Translations under genes and position numbers: made by a program
The notes under the pieces: model-generated
Seen by the model: only the letters and a program-made list of their open reading frames with translations
Database searches by the model: none
What the model was told of the DNA's origin: nothing
Assembly: GCA_003254885.1 (NCBI GenBank)
Contig: QANT01005927.1
Coordinates: forward strand, 1-54,834
Source of the DNA: Purshia tridentata
Lineage: Eukaryota; Streptophyta; Magnoliopsida; Rosales; Rosaceae
Length of the DNA: 54,834 nucleotides
Direction: 5' to 3'
In this document: one piece after another, positions 23,623-34,480 of the stretch
Layout of the letters: the number at the start of each line of letters is the position of its first letter
How positions within the stretch are numbered: position 1 is the first letter of the stretch

Positions 23623-25752
23623 TCAGTAATTTAAATCACAGTACCCATCCCTATGATCCAAATCATGCATCAAAATCTTTAAATTAGCAACAAAGTCAAT
23701 CCTTTTGATTTCCTCCATTAAAACTCCCAATACAGAATATATCTCTTCACAATGGGGGTGGGAACGATCTTCGGCTTTGAAAGCATACACCTCATTCTTA
23801 AGTTCTATCCAACTCCAGCCGGGGACTTTTCTCACACCCCTTTCCCTCATAAGCCTCTTTACACTGGCTTTTTCATCCCACCTTTTAAGATATCCATACA
23901 TGTCAGAAAGAAGAACATAAGTGCAGTGCTCTTCAGGCTCTAGGTCTAGCAGATAGCTCGCTACTTGACTAGCTAATTCAATATTTCCACAAGCCCTGCA
24001 GGCACCCAATAAAGTCTTCCACACCATTGCATCGGGTTTAAATGGCATTGCTTCAATCAAGGCTTTTGCTTCATCTAGATGCCCAGCACGACCATATAGA
24101 TCTACTGCACAAGCATAATGCTCCATTCGTGGGGCAATTCCATAATCACATTCCATAGTTTCTAGAAACTTGCAGCCTTGTTCAACCAAACCCATGTGGC
24201 TACAAGCAGTTAGAACTGCAACAAAGGTTATATGATCAAGTTTCACGTTTTCCTTCTTCATTTGGAAGAAGAGGTCTAGAGCTACATATCCCTGTCCATG
24301 TTGTGCATATCCAAAAATAATTGAATTCCAAGTAATTGAGCTGTTTTTGCGGGTCTCTTCAAAGGATTTTCTAGCATCCTCAATGATGCCGCATCTGGAA
24401 TACATAAAGATCAAAGAACTGGCAACAAATTCGTTTGATTCAAGCCCTGATTTATGTGTCAAGGCATGAAATTGGTGACCCAGTTTGAGGGTGGCTAAAT
24501 CTGAGCAAGACCTGAGTACAGCTGAGAAGGCATACTGATCAATCTCTACCTCTGCAGATCTCATATGCCGAAAGAATTTCAAGGCATCTTCGCTCAACCC
24601 AAGTTGTGAGAATCCAGTCAAAATGGAGTTCCAAGAAATACGGTCCCTAGACTCCATGGATTCAAAGATATGTAGTGCTTCTTCCATGGAATTGTTATTT
24701 GACTTAAGATATCTAGCGATTAAAGCATTAGAGATTGGTTCTGAGTTTTCTAGTCCCCTTTTTATTACCAATCCATGAAGGGATTTACCACGGTTTTTAT
24801 GTGCTTCTTCAGAATAGGCACTGATGATGCTAGTATAACTGTAGATGTCTGGTTCAAACCCAAGCCTTTGCATGTCAGTGAAGAGTTTGCAAGCAAGTTG
24901 TTCTTTTTTGTGAACCAAGTATGCTGCTAGCAAGGAATTCCATGTCACCAAATCTCTGTTACCAAGAGCACCATCAAACACTCTTTTGGCATCTTCTATC
25001 GACCCACATTCTGAATAGGAAGTGATTGTGGCGTTGCACACTGTACTTTCACATCCCAGTCCATGTTTTATAATTTTACAATGGAGCTGCATTGTGGACT
25101 TGTAAAATTCAGAATCATCAAGCAATGTCAAAAGTGGTGAAATCGTGCCATCTTCTAGCTTCACACCCTCCTGCTCCATACAATTTAACAACCGAAACGC
25201 AGTCCTGCGATCACCTACTTGCACAAAACCAGCTATTAGTGCATTCCATGACACAGAATTACGTTCTGGCAAGCACTCAAAAACCACATATGCCTCCTCA
25301 ACTCTCCCACACTTTGCATACATGTCCAAAAGAGCACTTCCTGAATAAACATTACCCTCGTAACCCATCTTAACAACCATGGTATGCACTTGCTGGCCAT
25401 GATCATATCGATAAACACAAGCCACCCCTTTAAGTATGCTCCCAAATGTGTACCCATCAAAATCAAACCCACATCTTTTCATGGCTCTTAGGACCACCCA
25501 CGCAGTCTCAAAGTTCCCATAGTTTACATGCCCAGCAATCAACGTATTCCAAGACACGGTGTCTCTGTGAGGCATGTCGTCGAACATTTTGTGCGCAAAA
25601 CAAAGCTCTTGACATCTTGCATACCCATTGAGGATATTGTTGGCACAGTAAATGTCTGCGAGGGTTCCTAATTTGATTTCCCTACAATGGGTTAACGAAA
25701 CCTTGCACAAAGCATTCACTGTGCTGTCAATGAGTGAGTGCAAGGCCCTCAT
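23623..25752 (-). CDS. PLS-class pentatricopeptide repeat protein (E-type), At3g25970-like
   Basis: An intronless gene of 709 residues made of tandem PPR motifs of the PLS type, with repeated signatures such as VSWNTLIAG, SGSALLDMYAKCG, ISWNSILTGFSQ and ITWNSIIFGYAQHG. Near the end, FVAVLTACSHMGLVEQG, AVDLYGRAGHLDEAK and GVRKVPGWSWIELKNEV mark the E and E+ domains. There is no C-terminal DYW deaminase. Family members bind organellar transcripts, usually for C-to-U editing, so this one would recruit a deaminase in trans. The overall sequence and size resemble Arabidopsis At3g25970 (PCMP-E46). The N-terminus is not a clear targeting peptide: MRALHSLIDSTVNALCKVSL is only weakly mitochondrial. 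Organelle and target site are unknown. Confidence 0.93.
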   Translation of the reverse strand: MRALHSLIDSTVNALCKVSLTHCREIKLGTLADIYCANNILNGYARCQELCFAHKMFDDMPHRDTVSWNTLIAGHVNYGNFETAWVVLRAMKRCGFDFDGYTFGSILKGVACVYRYDHGQQVHTMVVKMGYEGNVYSGSALLDMYAKCGRVEEAYVVFECLPERNSVSWNALIAGFVQVGDRRTAFRLLNCMEQEGVKLEDGTISPLLTLLDDSEFYKSTMQLHCKIIKHGLGCESTVCNATITSYSECGSIEDAKRVFDGALGNRDLVTWNSLLAAYLVHKKEQLACKLFTDMQRLGFEPDIYSYTSIISAYSEEAHKNRGKSLHGLVIKRGLENSEPISNALIARYLKSNNNSMEEALHIFESMESRDRISWNSILTGFSQLGLSEDALKFFRHMRSAEVEIDQYAFSAVLRSCSDLATLKLGHQFHALTHKSGLESNEFVASSLIFMYSRCGIIEDARKSFEETRKNSSITWNSIIFGYAQHGQGYVALDLFFQMKKENVKLDHITFVAVLTACSHMGLVEQGCKFLETMECDYGIAPRMEHYACAVDLYGRAGHLDEAKALIEAMPFKPDAMVWKTLLGACRACGNIELASQVASYLLDLEPEEHCTYVLLSDMYGYLKRWDEKASVKRLMRERGVRKVPGWSWIELKNEVYAFKAEDRSHPHCEEIYSVLGVLMEEIKRIDFVANLKILMHDLDHRDGYCDLNY

Positions 25753-26408
25753 TCATGAGTAGCCACCAAATCACCAATGCAAGGCCATCATAAACAATGA
25801 TAAAGCCCTTTTCTTTTTCAAACCCACACCTAAAAGAAAAAGAAAATAATGGAAGACTAATACGGGTATCTCTGGATCCAGGTACGGGCTCTGTAAGTAG
25901 CGGCAACAATGGCGGGTTGAGTTTAGTTTGTTTGAATCATCGGTTTTAATTGGGAATCAGTCAATTTGTTCAAACAAAATTCCTTGCAAATGGGGTCCGG
26001 GCATGTCCAAGGATTTGACTATTTGAGCCACTTCACACTCTTGTCGGATCTACAATGTGAATTACATAAAATATCATTATTTTATGGTTATCTTTTTCTG
26101 TCAGAATTATTATTCATTATATTGATTAATTTTAGAAAAAGTTGACTGAGTTGTGCAGGCAGAGGCAGAGTCATGCTGGCACATCATTTATCTAATAAGT
26201 AATAACCCAAATGAATATGAAAGAAAATGAAATATATATTTTTCATGAATACGATAACATAAAGATAACACCCATTTTAATTTTCATGCAGTATTGGTCT
26301 TGTAACTGTTATTTCATTGGTAATGTAACATTTTCACACACCCCCATTTGGTTAAAATTGGCTGTAAAATTTTCATGCAAAGCAAGAATTGCAAGTATAT
26401 CCGAATCT
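25753..26408. other. Intergenic: PPR upstream region and peroxidase 3' side
   Basis: About 655 bases between two minus-strand genes. The left third is the probable PPR promoter and leader, the right part the peroxidase 3' UTR. No other gene is seen. Confidence 0.5.
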
Positions 26409-27768
26409 TCAAGCATTAGTTGTCGGACAAAGTGCTCGAATTTCCCCTTCATCACCTGTCTTCACTCCAATGCTAGTAAGCTTCAAGAATGACTGAACCC
26501 AACTCTCAAAAAAGCTAACTTGGTCCTCTGCAAAATTCTCTACTTGTTTCCTTGTTCTGCCATCGCTTAAAAGGACGGAATCCGATTGAAACAGCCCTCT
26601 GTGTTCCAAGAGATTTTGGTAGTACTGATTATCAAAGGCAGAGGAAGTTTTAGGATCATTATTGACTGTTGTAGATGGACTTGCGCCTGAAGGGCACTGT
26701 TTCATGAGCTCCTCTGCATATGCATTGTCTAAGGATGTGTCAATGAGTGTGAGTCTCCCTTTAGAGTCCTCTTGGAACCTGTCACTGAATGCACCACAAT
26801 GAGCTGATCCTATTGTGTGAGCTCCTGGAATGTCAAACCATCATGGGGTGTCAATTTTTTACACGACATGAAAACATGATAAAAGGACCCGAGCCCGTGA
26901 ATAAGATGTACCTGACAGGGTGACAAGGTCTTCCAAAGACAAACCTTTATCAGAGAAGAGCTTAATCATCTCATCCATAGTAAAACTTGTATCTACAATG
27001 TTTGGTCTGACATTTGATGATGTAGAAACCTTCCCATCTCTCCTACCAGTTGGAATCTGAACCACAGGTCCGCCAGCCTGTTTTACAGTCATCACAATTC
27101 ACAATAAATACCCGACCAAAAGAGAGATAAAAATAATGAAGAGTAAACGGAACAGCTGATGTGGGAGATCTAACAATTTCAACAGCATCTCTGGCAGCCA
27201 AAGCAACAATATCAGCGCAAGAAACAGTTTCTGGACAGAAAATTTCAAGCATTCTTTTTGCTGAATCAATCACTGAAAACCCTCCCAGAGAAGTGTTTGC
27301 TGGATCACTTCTCTCAGTCCCATTCCCTTGTAGAAGCACAGATGCATCACAACCCTGTAAAACATGCATGACAAACATTATTGAAACATGAAAGAAGAGA
27401 AGCCCCCATGGAAATGGTGTCGATTCAAATTAAAACCCAAAACTCAATGAGGCAGAATAGAGTTCTAATGGTTAGAATGCATGTAAGAGCAAGCTGTATA
27501 TTAAGGTAGAATTCATTACCTCCACAAAGCAATCATGGAAGAGCAAGCGAAGGAGCTTCCCAGGGATGGTAGGGTCCATGTCAGAAGCTGATCTCACTGT
27601 GTTTCGGACCATATACTCAGCATTAGGGCATGAAGCTGAGTAGAAATTTAATGTGAGGTCTGCACAAGAAGCAGAAGCAGCAAGACATAACCAGACAAAG
27701 AAGAAACCATTTGCATAAGAGAAAGATCTTGGTTTTTTCTCCATATATAATAAAGGGTTAGAATTCAT
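26409..27768 (-). CDS. Class III secretory peroxidase (PER46/PER18-like)
   Basis: Four exons (27768-27520, 27354-27175, 27077-26912, 26824-26409) encode 336 residues, the classic plant peroxidase gene structure. The enzyme oxidises phenolics with H2O2 in the cell wall or apoplast. A signal peptide (about residues 17-36, ending near ASASCADL) precedes the mature start. The distal haem motif RLLFHDCF gives His 78 and the proximal motif LSGAHTIG gives His 201. VSCADIVALAARDAV and the conserved cysteines are present. An in-frame ATG at 27744 (MEKKPRS) is an alternative start. The second intron uses a poor donor, ATT|GTTAGA, but the protein alignment fixes it. Sequence details (GNGTERSDP, IPTGRRDG, GVKTGDEGEIR) point to the Arabidopsis PER46/PER18 pair. 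Confidence 0.95.
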
Positions 27769-28733
27769 GGAGCCTAACCGTACAGAGAAAAGCGTATAAC
27801 ACCTTGGCGTCTCAGCTCTTTAACGGCATTCAAAGTATGAGATTATCAAAGAGAGAGAGAGAGATGGCCATGCCAGATCATATACAAGTCTATTTAAAGC
27901 TGCATTAATGTGGTTTTGGTAATGTCAGGAGGTAGCTGAACCACAGTAGTATGAAATTACTCATCCCATTAAGGAAAAAAAAAAATAAAAGCGAATGGGA
28001 TTTTGTTTAGTCCAATCAACGCAGCATTCAAGATTATCGTTAGCTTTACCTCCTCCTGCACCTATTTCTTCCTTTAATCTCAATTTCTTCGCCAAATTGT
28101 CATGGAAATGTTAAAACTAGGATGTAATTACTAATAGGACGTTGGACCAGAATAAAGGGGATTCTGCAACTGTAAGACCCATTTGATCACTAACTTAGTA
28201 ATACTCTGTTATCTTGGCCAGGTCGTTTAGAAGAGAAACTATTCACTATTCACGAATAATATACCCTCCACTCATATCCATATAGTTTCAACCATGCATA
28301 TTAAAGTGAGCTAAAAAAAAGGAACCCCAAATGCGAATAACAATATCAAAGTCGCAAACATCTTTAAAAAAAATAAAAAAATTGTGACCTTAATAGTCGG
28401 TATATCTCTTGTTCTCATGGGGAGAGTAATGAGTATAGCATACAATTTGCTCATCCTTACGAGTTACAAAAACTAGACTCTGAATAAATGATATTTTACA
28501 ACAGGGCTAAAAAATCAAAATCAAAACAAAAAAGGACAGAGAGGGGCCACACTCATCGACGGAAAGAAGGGGCTAGACCAACCTGACAGACCATCCAAGG
28601 ATATACATGAAATTCGATTACATAAACCTCAATTGAGAAAGCTTAACAGCATTGATCAGGCCCAAATATTTTGAAACTGACATGATATAGATGACTGAAG
28701 AGCATTCTGACCAAGGATACCACCGCAGGAGCT
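27769..28733. other. Intergenic: peroxidase promoter and DBR1 3' side
   Basis: GA repeats at 27850-27862 lie in the probable peroxidase promoter or leader. The rest is AT-rich and ends in the DBR1 3' UTR from about 28500. No gene is seen. Confidence 0.5.
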
Positions 28734-31051
28734 TCAAAATTTTTCATTTTTGGTATCCGCAGCATCTTCAGCAAGTTCTTCCAACTCGTCCACATCATCA
28801 ATGGGAATGTCTTCGCTGTTATCTTCAAGAGAACCTAGAGAAATCTTTGCAATCAGTTTTAAGAAAGCTTGAAACGGGCAAAGGCTTGTAATAAGAAACT
28901 GCAGAAGAGTCTCAAAACCTGAGCAAAGTTTATCAATAAGCTGGTACTCCATGGCCAAAAAAAAGCTGGCACTCATTTCGTGGACAGAGAAGAACAAAAT
29001 TTTACCTCTATGGACTACTGGAAGAGGATTCCTGTATACTTCCGCTGATTCTGACATATTATCAAGAAGATAAGGAAGTTCCAGAAACTGCAAAAAGGAT
29101 TCTGTTTGAGGATTCCGAGTATACCCTGCCAAAAGACAAACTTGTAACGTTTACAAAAAATGAATTTCTTGTTTATCAGTGGTTTAAAATGATAGTACAT
29201 TAAGGATGACATGATAATATATACCAGGAAATGAATTATTTGAGACAGATTTAGAGGGATTATAAGATGGAACTGTCTGGGTGAATTCAAAAGGTCTGGC
29301 CCCTCTTGCTTGTAACTTGCTCTTGACCCATTGACGACAATCTTGCTTGTCAAGATGTACACTCCTATAATATTAACAAACACACTTAGAAACAAGACCC
29401 TTGAAAAAAAAGGGTAAAGAGGGAGGGAATAAAAGGTTTAACAGTCATATGACTGGTAACATGCTCAGTAAATTTCTAAATATGTACACACCAAAGATTT
29501 GCACTTCTGGTCGTGAGAGGGAAAACAGAGTTAAATCGGCGAGTTATTTCTAGCCATTCCTCATCATACTGAATCTCATAAGGCCCTGGCTCTGATTCCA
29601 TCTCAATAATCTAAAACCCCAGTGAATATCACAATTAGAATTTTTCAGTACCAGCAATGAACACCCTATATACTACATTCAAAATTACATCAAATACCTG
29701 TAAAAAATTGCGTCCTCGAAGGCACTTATCAAGAGCAAGAAAATTTGTCACTGGACCATCTTCCCCATGTTGAACAAGGGCAGAGAATTTGCAGTGTAGA
29801 TGAGCTGAAAACCAATAAGGTGGTTTCAATTTTTCTAGCAATTGAGCAGCAGCTTTACTTCCAAGAGTTCTTTCCTGAATCTAATGACATTATAAACGAC
29901 ACAAGTGATTTAGGATACATACTAATCAAGTTTACCAACTCACATTGACATTCTTGCAATTACCTCCTTCTCAAAAAAAGGCTTTATTCGAACAAGTTTC
30001 TTCCAGTCCCCACAATCAGTGATGCCAACAGGCCAATCATGTGAAAGAAAAATATCAATCGGTTCCTCAACTTGCATGAGTTTGTAGACATCATACTCAC
30101 GAACATGATATACAGACCTGATAGTACTATCATTATAAGGAGGCCTCTCATAGTGTCCTGCCCAGGAGGGGAAAAATTAACCTTGTTTTAACGCCATATA
30201 TCAAAATTGTACATACCATAGCAAAACATAAATAGCTATTCTGAACCAATGATAAGTAAAGTAATAAACATCTGGAATCACACAAAATAATGCATTCAAA
30301 ACTCCAATGAACCAGTTTTCTGAAAGGTTTTCATTATAAATTCAATAGTTATTCCAAGAAGATAAAAGACAAAACATGAACTCAAACTAACCTAAACGAT
30401 AATGGCGCTGATTGTAAATTCCAGAGAGCCCACCAATACGAATGTTTCCGAACTTGACTACTCCAGCAAACCCCAAGAAGTATATATTAGGTGCTGCCCA
30501 TCCTCCATAGTACCTATAAAAACAGCAATCAATGCAAATAAATTACAGAGAAAACGGCAACAAATTGTTCATCAAAACGGAAAAAACAAGACCAACTTGG
30601 AGCGCTATGTTAAAGTTACTCACAGTTCCCACAAATAATTAGAAGCTTCGTGATTCCCACCGATGAATATGGTCGGAAACGGAGCGACTTCCTCTCCAGA
30701 ATAGTATTTCCAGAAGGAGTTCATGGCTTTGAATTTTTGAGGCACATTTAAGCTTTCCAAATCCTTCTCATTCCTCACAGCCTAAATTTACGAAAGCATG
30801 TACATATCACTAACATTGTCAAGTTCCAGAAACAGTTGAACAGAGAAAAAAAGCTCAAACGTTATTTAGGGTTAGTAAGCAAGAATTGAAACTGCAAGTG
30901 CCCAAATTGGGAATTTTGAATTAGGTACCTGGAAGTCGCCGCAGCAGAGGAGGAGGTCGATTTTGGTGTTGTGAATTTTTTCGTAGTGTTGGAGGGTTCT
31001 GTAAACGTTGTCGAGGTCGCCATGCATACAACCTTCTACTGCAATTTTCAT
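28734..31051 (-). CDS. DBR1: RNA lariat debranching enzyme
   Basis: Nine exons (31051-30929, 30781-30624, 30513-30392, 30157-29964, 29880-29698, 29610-29492, 29364-29225, 29125-29006, 28834-28734), all in matching phase, give 419 residues. The protein hydrolyses the 2'-5' bond of excised intron lariats in the nucleus. It begins [14 protein letters not shown] and carries the metallophosphoesterase motifs CMHGD (8-12), CCGDFQAVRNEKD (about 36-48), GGNHE (82-86), SHDWP and AHLHCKF. DBR1-specific text includes NYLWELYYGGW and FLALDKCL. The tail is acidic ([17 protein letters not shown]), as in the Arabidopsis enzyme. The upstream ATG-less extension is not used: ATG at 31051 gives the conserved N-terminus. 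A tiny A-tailed insertion sits in the last intron. Confidence 0.96.
28938..28974 (+). repeat. Tiny A-tailed insertion with 12-bp target-site duplication
   Basis: AAGCTGGTACTC (28938-28949) and AAGCTGGCACTC (28963-28974) flank CATGGCC plus an A-run (28950-28962). The stub is the same as at 2512. The element lies in the last DBR1 intron. One mismatch separates the flanking copies. Confidence 0.55.
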
Positions 31052-31845
31052 TCTGATGCTCAAATCGGAGTGACAAAGTGGAGGGAAGCAAATACTGGGG
31101 TTTAAGCAAACATTTTATAGGTGGGCCTTTTTCTTTTTGAATTTGAGGTAAATTTAAATTAGAGAATATATATTTACGGGATATATAATATGTTGGACAA
31201 CTAAGTTGATCTAGTTGATTAAGGACAAAAAATAAAATTTTATCAGACTAAAATATTTTATACTTTCCCATACAACAGATTTTAAAAATATCTATTTAGC
31301 TGCTTTATCTTAATTTTCAAAATCTGTTTTTTTCTTCTTTTATTTTTAAAATAAGCAGATTTTATTTTATTAACCAAATACTAAAAATTACTTTGTGGTA
31401 TAAATAAACAACTTATTTCTAAAACAATTCAACTCTAAACTGACCCTAAACACTTTATCCTAAAAATCATTAAAATTAATTTTTTCTTTAATTATGCACA
31501 CATGACCTTATGTTTGAAATCATTTGTTATCTTATTTTTTTTAATTAATAATTAATATGAATGTTCTCAAACTAAAAGTTACATGACAAAATTTTTGTGC
31601 TACACCCAGAAACCAAACAAGTATTTTATTTAAAAGATGTTGAAGATATTTTTGGATTTCTCTAATGAAGAAAAGGAATGGGTTCACATGCTTAATTATT
31701 CTTTTTTATTTCTCCTATGATAATTGAGCATTTTAATTTTATTGATATTAGGAAATTAACTAGTCACTTGCAAACTTCTTCAATATATTATAGCTTCATC
31801 TTCACTCTCTCATAAACGAAGCAGAGTAGCAGGCAATATACATGC
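31052..31845. promoter_or_regulatory. Intergenic: DBR1 promoter and upstream region of the TIC55-like fragments
   Basis: The two transcription units diverge here. The middle part (31140-31780) is very AT-rich with no coding signal. The stretch from about 31818 (GCAGAGTAG) begins the leader that is repeated at about 32971. Confidence 0.4.
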
Positions 31846-32817
31846 ATGGCTCTCTTTCACTACCCTTCACTCTCACACTCACATACCTTCCTCTCTTCCA
31901 ATTCCAAATCATTATTAACATCAAATTCACCCCCACCTTCCAAACCTTTACTGTTCCCATTAACTATACTAAACAAGACCCACACAGCTGTGTTCAAAAA
32001 GCAGCTCGTTTTGTATCGCCATGGGAAAGGAGTGCTTCGCTGTTACCAGGATCGTTTCCCCCACAGGTAATTGGTTATCATTGGTTATCTGTTTGTTTCT
32101 GTGGAAAATTTCTCTTGAAAATAATGATGGTTTTTACCATTTATGATACTTGAAAGTCATAAACCGAGTTGATTAGCAACTTGATGTAACTAATGATGAA
32201 TGTAGAATCTAAGGGCAAATGGATCTTGATCTAAATGGTTTAATATTTAAATTTGGCTTCTTTTGATGTATACCTTGTAGATAGGGAGTGGGATTGAGAT
32301 TTTTCGAGAGCTTCTTCTACAATAATATACTAACATGTATAATTATTTCAAGTAAAGTTTATAGTTTTGTAAAGCATATCCAACACATAACGCCGTAGCA
32401 CTGTCCATAGACCTGGTGCAACTGCCCAATTCAAGACTTTTTCAAGTTTTTCCTCTTTTTTACTTGCCAATGCAATATGCATATATACAATACTTTTCTG
32501 GTACTGTTAACCTCACCGATCGATCATGCAACTCTAAAATTTGTGGTACTTTCAGAGGCCAACCTAGTTGGAACAATGTGGTGAAGGGTCTGGACTTGCA
32601 GAGGTATATGGGGCGGTGGTACGAGATAGCCGCATTCCCATCAAGGCTTCAGCCCAAGAATGGAGAGAACACAAGGGCTACCTACACTCTGAGAGATGAT
32701 TGGTCTGTGAATGTGTTCAAGGAGACTTGGACTGATGGAAAAAGAGGCTGCACAGAGGGCACTGCCTACAAGGCTGACCCTTCCAGTGATGAGGCCAAGC
32801 TCAAACAGAAGAAGTGA
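31846..32817 (+). pseudogene. TIC55 exon-1 fragment joined in phase to a lipocalin exon (possible chimeric gene)
   Basis: Exon 31846-32066 encodes a Ser/Pro-rich transit-like N-terminus, then FKKQLVLYR and CYQDRFPHR, matching DKQLVLYR and CYQDRCPHR of the intact TIC55 at 35107. About 50 residues before this are missing, and the first Rieske cysteine is Phe. The exon ends at the same donor as TIC55 exon 1 (CAC AG|GT, phase 2). A pyrimidine-containing acceptor TACTTTCAG ends at 32555. Exon 32556-32817 continues in phase as RGQPSWNNVVKGLDL into lipocalin sequence and stops after EAKLKQKK. The joined frame is 160 codons. Whether it is transcribed and spliced is unknown. It lacks Rieske exon 2 and the second half of the lipocalin barrel, so it is most likely a decaying gene fragment. 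A functional chimera cannot be excluded. Confidence 0.5.
32556..32817 (+). pseudogene. TIL: Temperature-induced lipocalin first-exon fragment
   Basis: The translation from about 32577 (VVKGLDLQRYMGRWYEIA, then FPSRLQPKNGENTRATYTL, DGKRG and EGTAYKADPSSDEAKLK) is clearly the N-terminal half of plant temperature-induced lipocalin, including the GxWY motif of the lipocalin family. TIL is a membrane-associated lipid-protective protein of about 185 residues. Only the first about 80 are here, and the sequence ends at GTGAGTAAC, which resembles the donor site of TIL exon 1. The normal TIL start is degraded. No second TIL exon is visible in the window. It appears to be a genomic (not processed) fragment captured inside TIC55-like sequence. 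Confidence 0.85.
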
Positions 32818-32998
32818 GTAACATGTATGTTCCCTAATCAACGCCACAAACAACGCTTAGTGGGCCGTTATATATATAATGGAGAGTCACTAACAGTAAC
32901 GCACCTACATCACTATAATTATAGGTTTATAGGTTGATTGAAAGTCAATACCCCAATAATAAGCTCTTAAAGCAGAGTAGTAGACAAGACAACCTATA

Positions 32999-34288
32999 TG
33001 GCTCTGCTTCACCCTTAACTCTCTTTTCCCCTTCCAAACCATTATAAACACCAACAATCAGATCATGACACGGTTCACACCCACCTCCCAAACCATTAGT
33101 ATTTCCATTACCAATAATAAACAAGAGCCACAGTAGTGTCATAAGGTCATGTTCATGTGTTGCAGTCACTAACAATATCAAATATAAAGCTGATCGATGC
33201 ACCTTCACTTGATCATGCTGATCATGATCTCAAGGAAGAGTTAGAAGAAGAAGATCACAAGGGGTTGTGTGGGTTTGGATGTCTCACAACACACCACCAA
33301 ACCCTGCTAAGCTGCCTTAAGTTGAAAAATTTGCCACACCAGGCTTTGAATTTTCTTCAACAAGAGCTTCCTTATGTCCAGTACATTCTCCTGGAGAATC
33401 TCATGGACCCGGCCGGCATTCCAATCTAACATGACAGGACGGACTGTACTGCCAAAAGGGCCTAGGCCCAACCACTGCGGTTTGAGGTCACTGAACGCAC
33501 TGATAGAGGCTTTGCAGGCTGGTGGAGCGAGGCCAATAAAGACAACAATTCCTTGCCTTACTTCTTGAAGTTTTAAACACCTTGTGTTCTTCAAAACACT
33601 CACCAACTTGTAGACAACAACGGGGAGAAGCACTTCTTCATGGGTCTCTTCCTCTGTAGACCAACAGGGCAAGGAAAACGCATGGCCATTGCCAGGTTTG
33701 GAGCCACCAAAATATCCCCTTTGGTGAAATTGATCCAAAATTGGTACTTACACAACAATGCTTGTAAAATTTTTGGAGAAGATATGGGGTTTCTGTCGTC
33801 TCAAAATGAGGTGCTTTTGAAAGAGAAAGTACCCACAATTACAAAAGAGCTATACCTTAAAGTCCTCTGATATTTGGGTGGACAGAGTAGGGCATGGTAT
33901 GCCTTATTGGTTTGGGCACAGCACTGTGTCATTGCCCAAAGAGCCTGGCATGGTGGAACATGCACCAGCAGCACATGTTGCTAGTGCTTCAGCTTCAGCA
34001 CCAGCTAAACCATGTGTGCTCCCAACTTGGCCAACAGGTATTTCAGGCATGTGCTTCATTGCAAGGGGTGCAGAAATGTGATCCGAAATTTCAAGGCCTG
34101 GAAAAATGGGCTTTCTGGTGTTGCTTTTGTGCTGATTGCTGTGGATATTTTGGTGTCTGGGAGGCAGTGGAATCAACAGCTGTCTGCTCAGCTGGGGCTT
34201 ATGCATGCTCGGCTGCTATTGCATTCAATACGACAGACTTCATTAGGACACACGAGATTGTGAATCATCATCATATATATGGAATATA
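32999..34288 (+). pseudogene. TIC55 pseudogene: exon 1 fused to exon 3, no Rieske domain
   Basis: The frame opens ATGGCTCTGCTTCACCCT and hits a stop at 33016. After the linker (SNNIKYKAD-like, then EEEDHK) the sequence jumps at about 33250-33262 into the middle of exon 3 (GGTTGTGTGGGTTTGGATG). The rest of exon 1, exon 2 with the second Rieske pair, and both introns are missing. Further exon 3 homology runs to about 34270 with several frameshifts and stops: a TAA replaces the codons after ENLMDPAGIPI, and the EYRKWM region is deleted. The C-terminal CxxC (CKGC) and FIRTH can still be read in shifted frames. It is a duplicated, dead paralogue of the gene at 35107. Confidence 0.88.
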
Positions 34289-34480
34289 TGCTATATGTGC
34301 CTTAATCTATGTTCTTCCTAGCCAAGAAGACATCTATGTGAAATAATAAAGATTTTCAAAGTGGATATTAATGTAATATAGTATAGGATTGTGTATTAAT
34401 TGCTATTTTGTCTTCAAATATTGGCTAGGTTTTACATGTGGACAGGTGCTAAAAGGAGAGGGAAAAAGTAAAAAATATTT

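Larger units (their letters stand above)
31819..33140 (+). repeat. Direct repeat of a TIC55-paralogue leader and transit-peptide region (two copies)
   Basis: The copy at about 31819-31990 and the copy at about 32971-33137 share GCAGAGTAG, ATGGCTCT near the start codon, CTTCCAAACC, ATTTCCATTA/GTTCCCATTA and AACAAGA[CG]CCACA in the same order. The first copy continues into the Rieske part of TIC55 exon 1, the second into the linker and exon 3. The lipocalin exon lies between them. Confidence 0.6.

Noticed and set aside
31842..32153. 103-codon frame starting at the ATG four bases before 31846
   Set aside because: It is a shifted frame. The frame starting at 31846 matches TIC55 and ends at the conserved donor.
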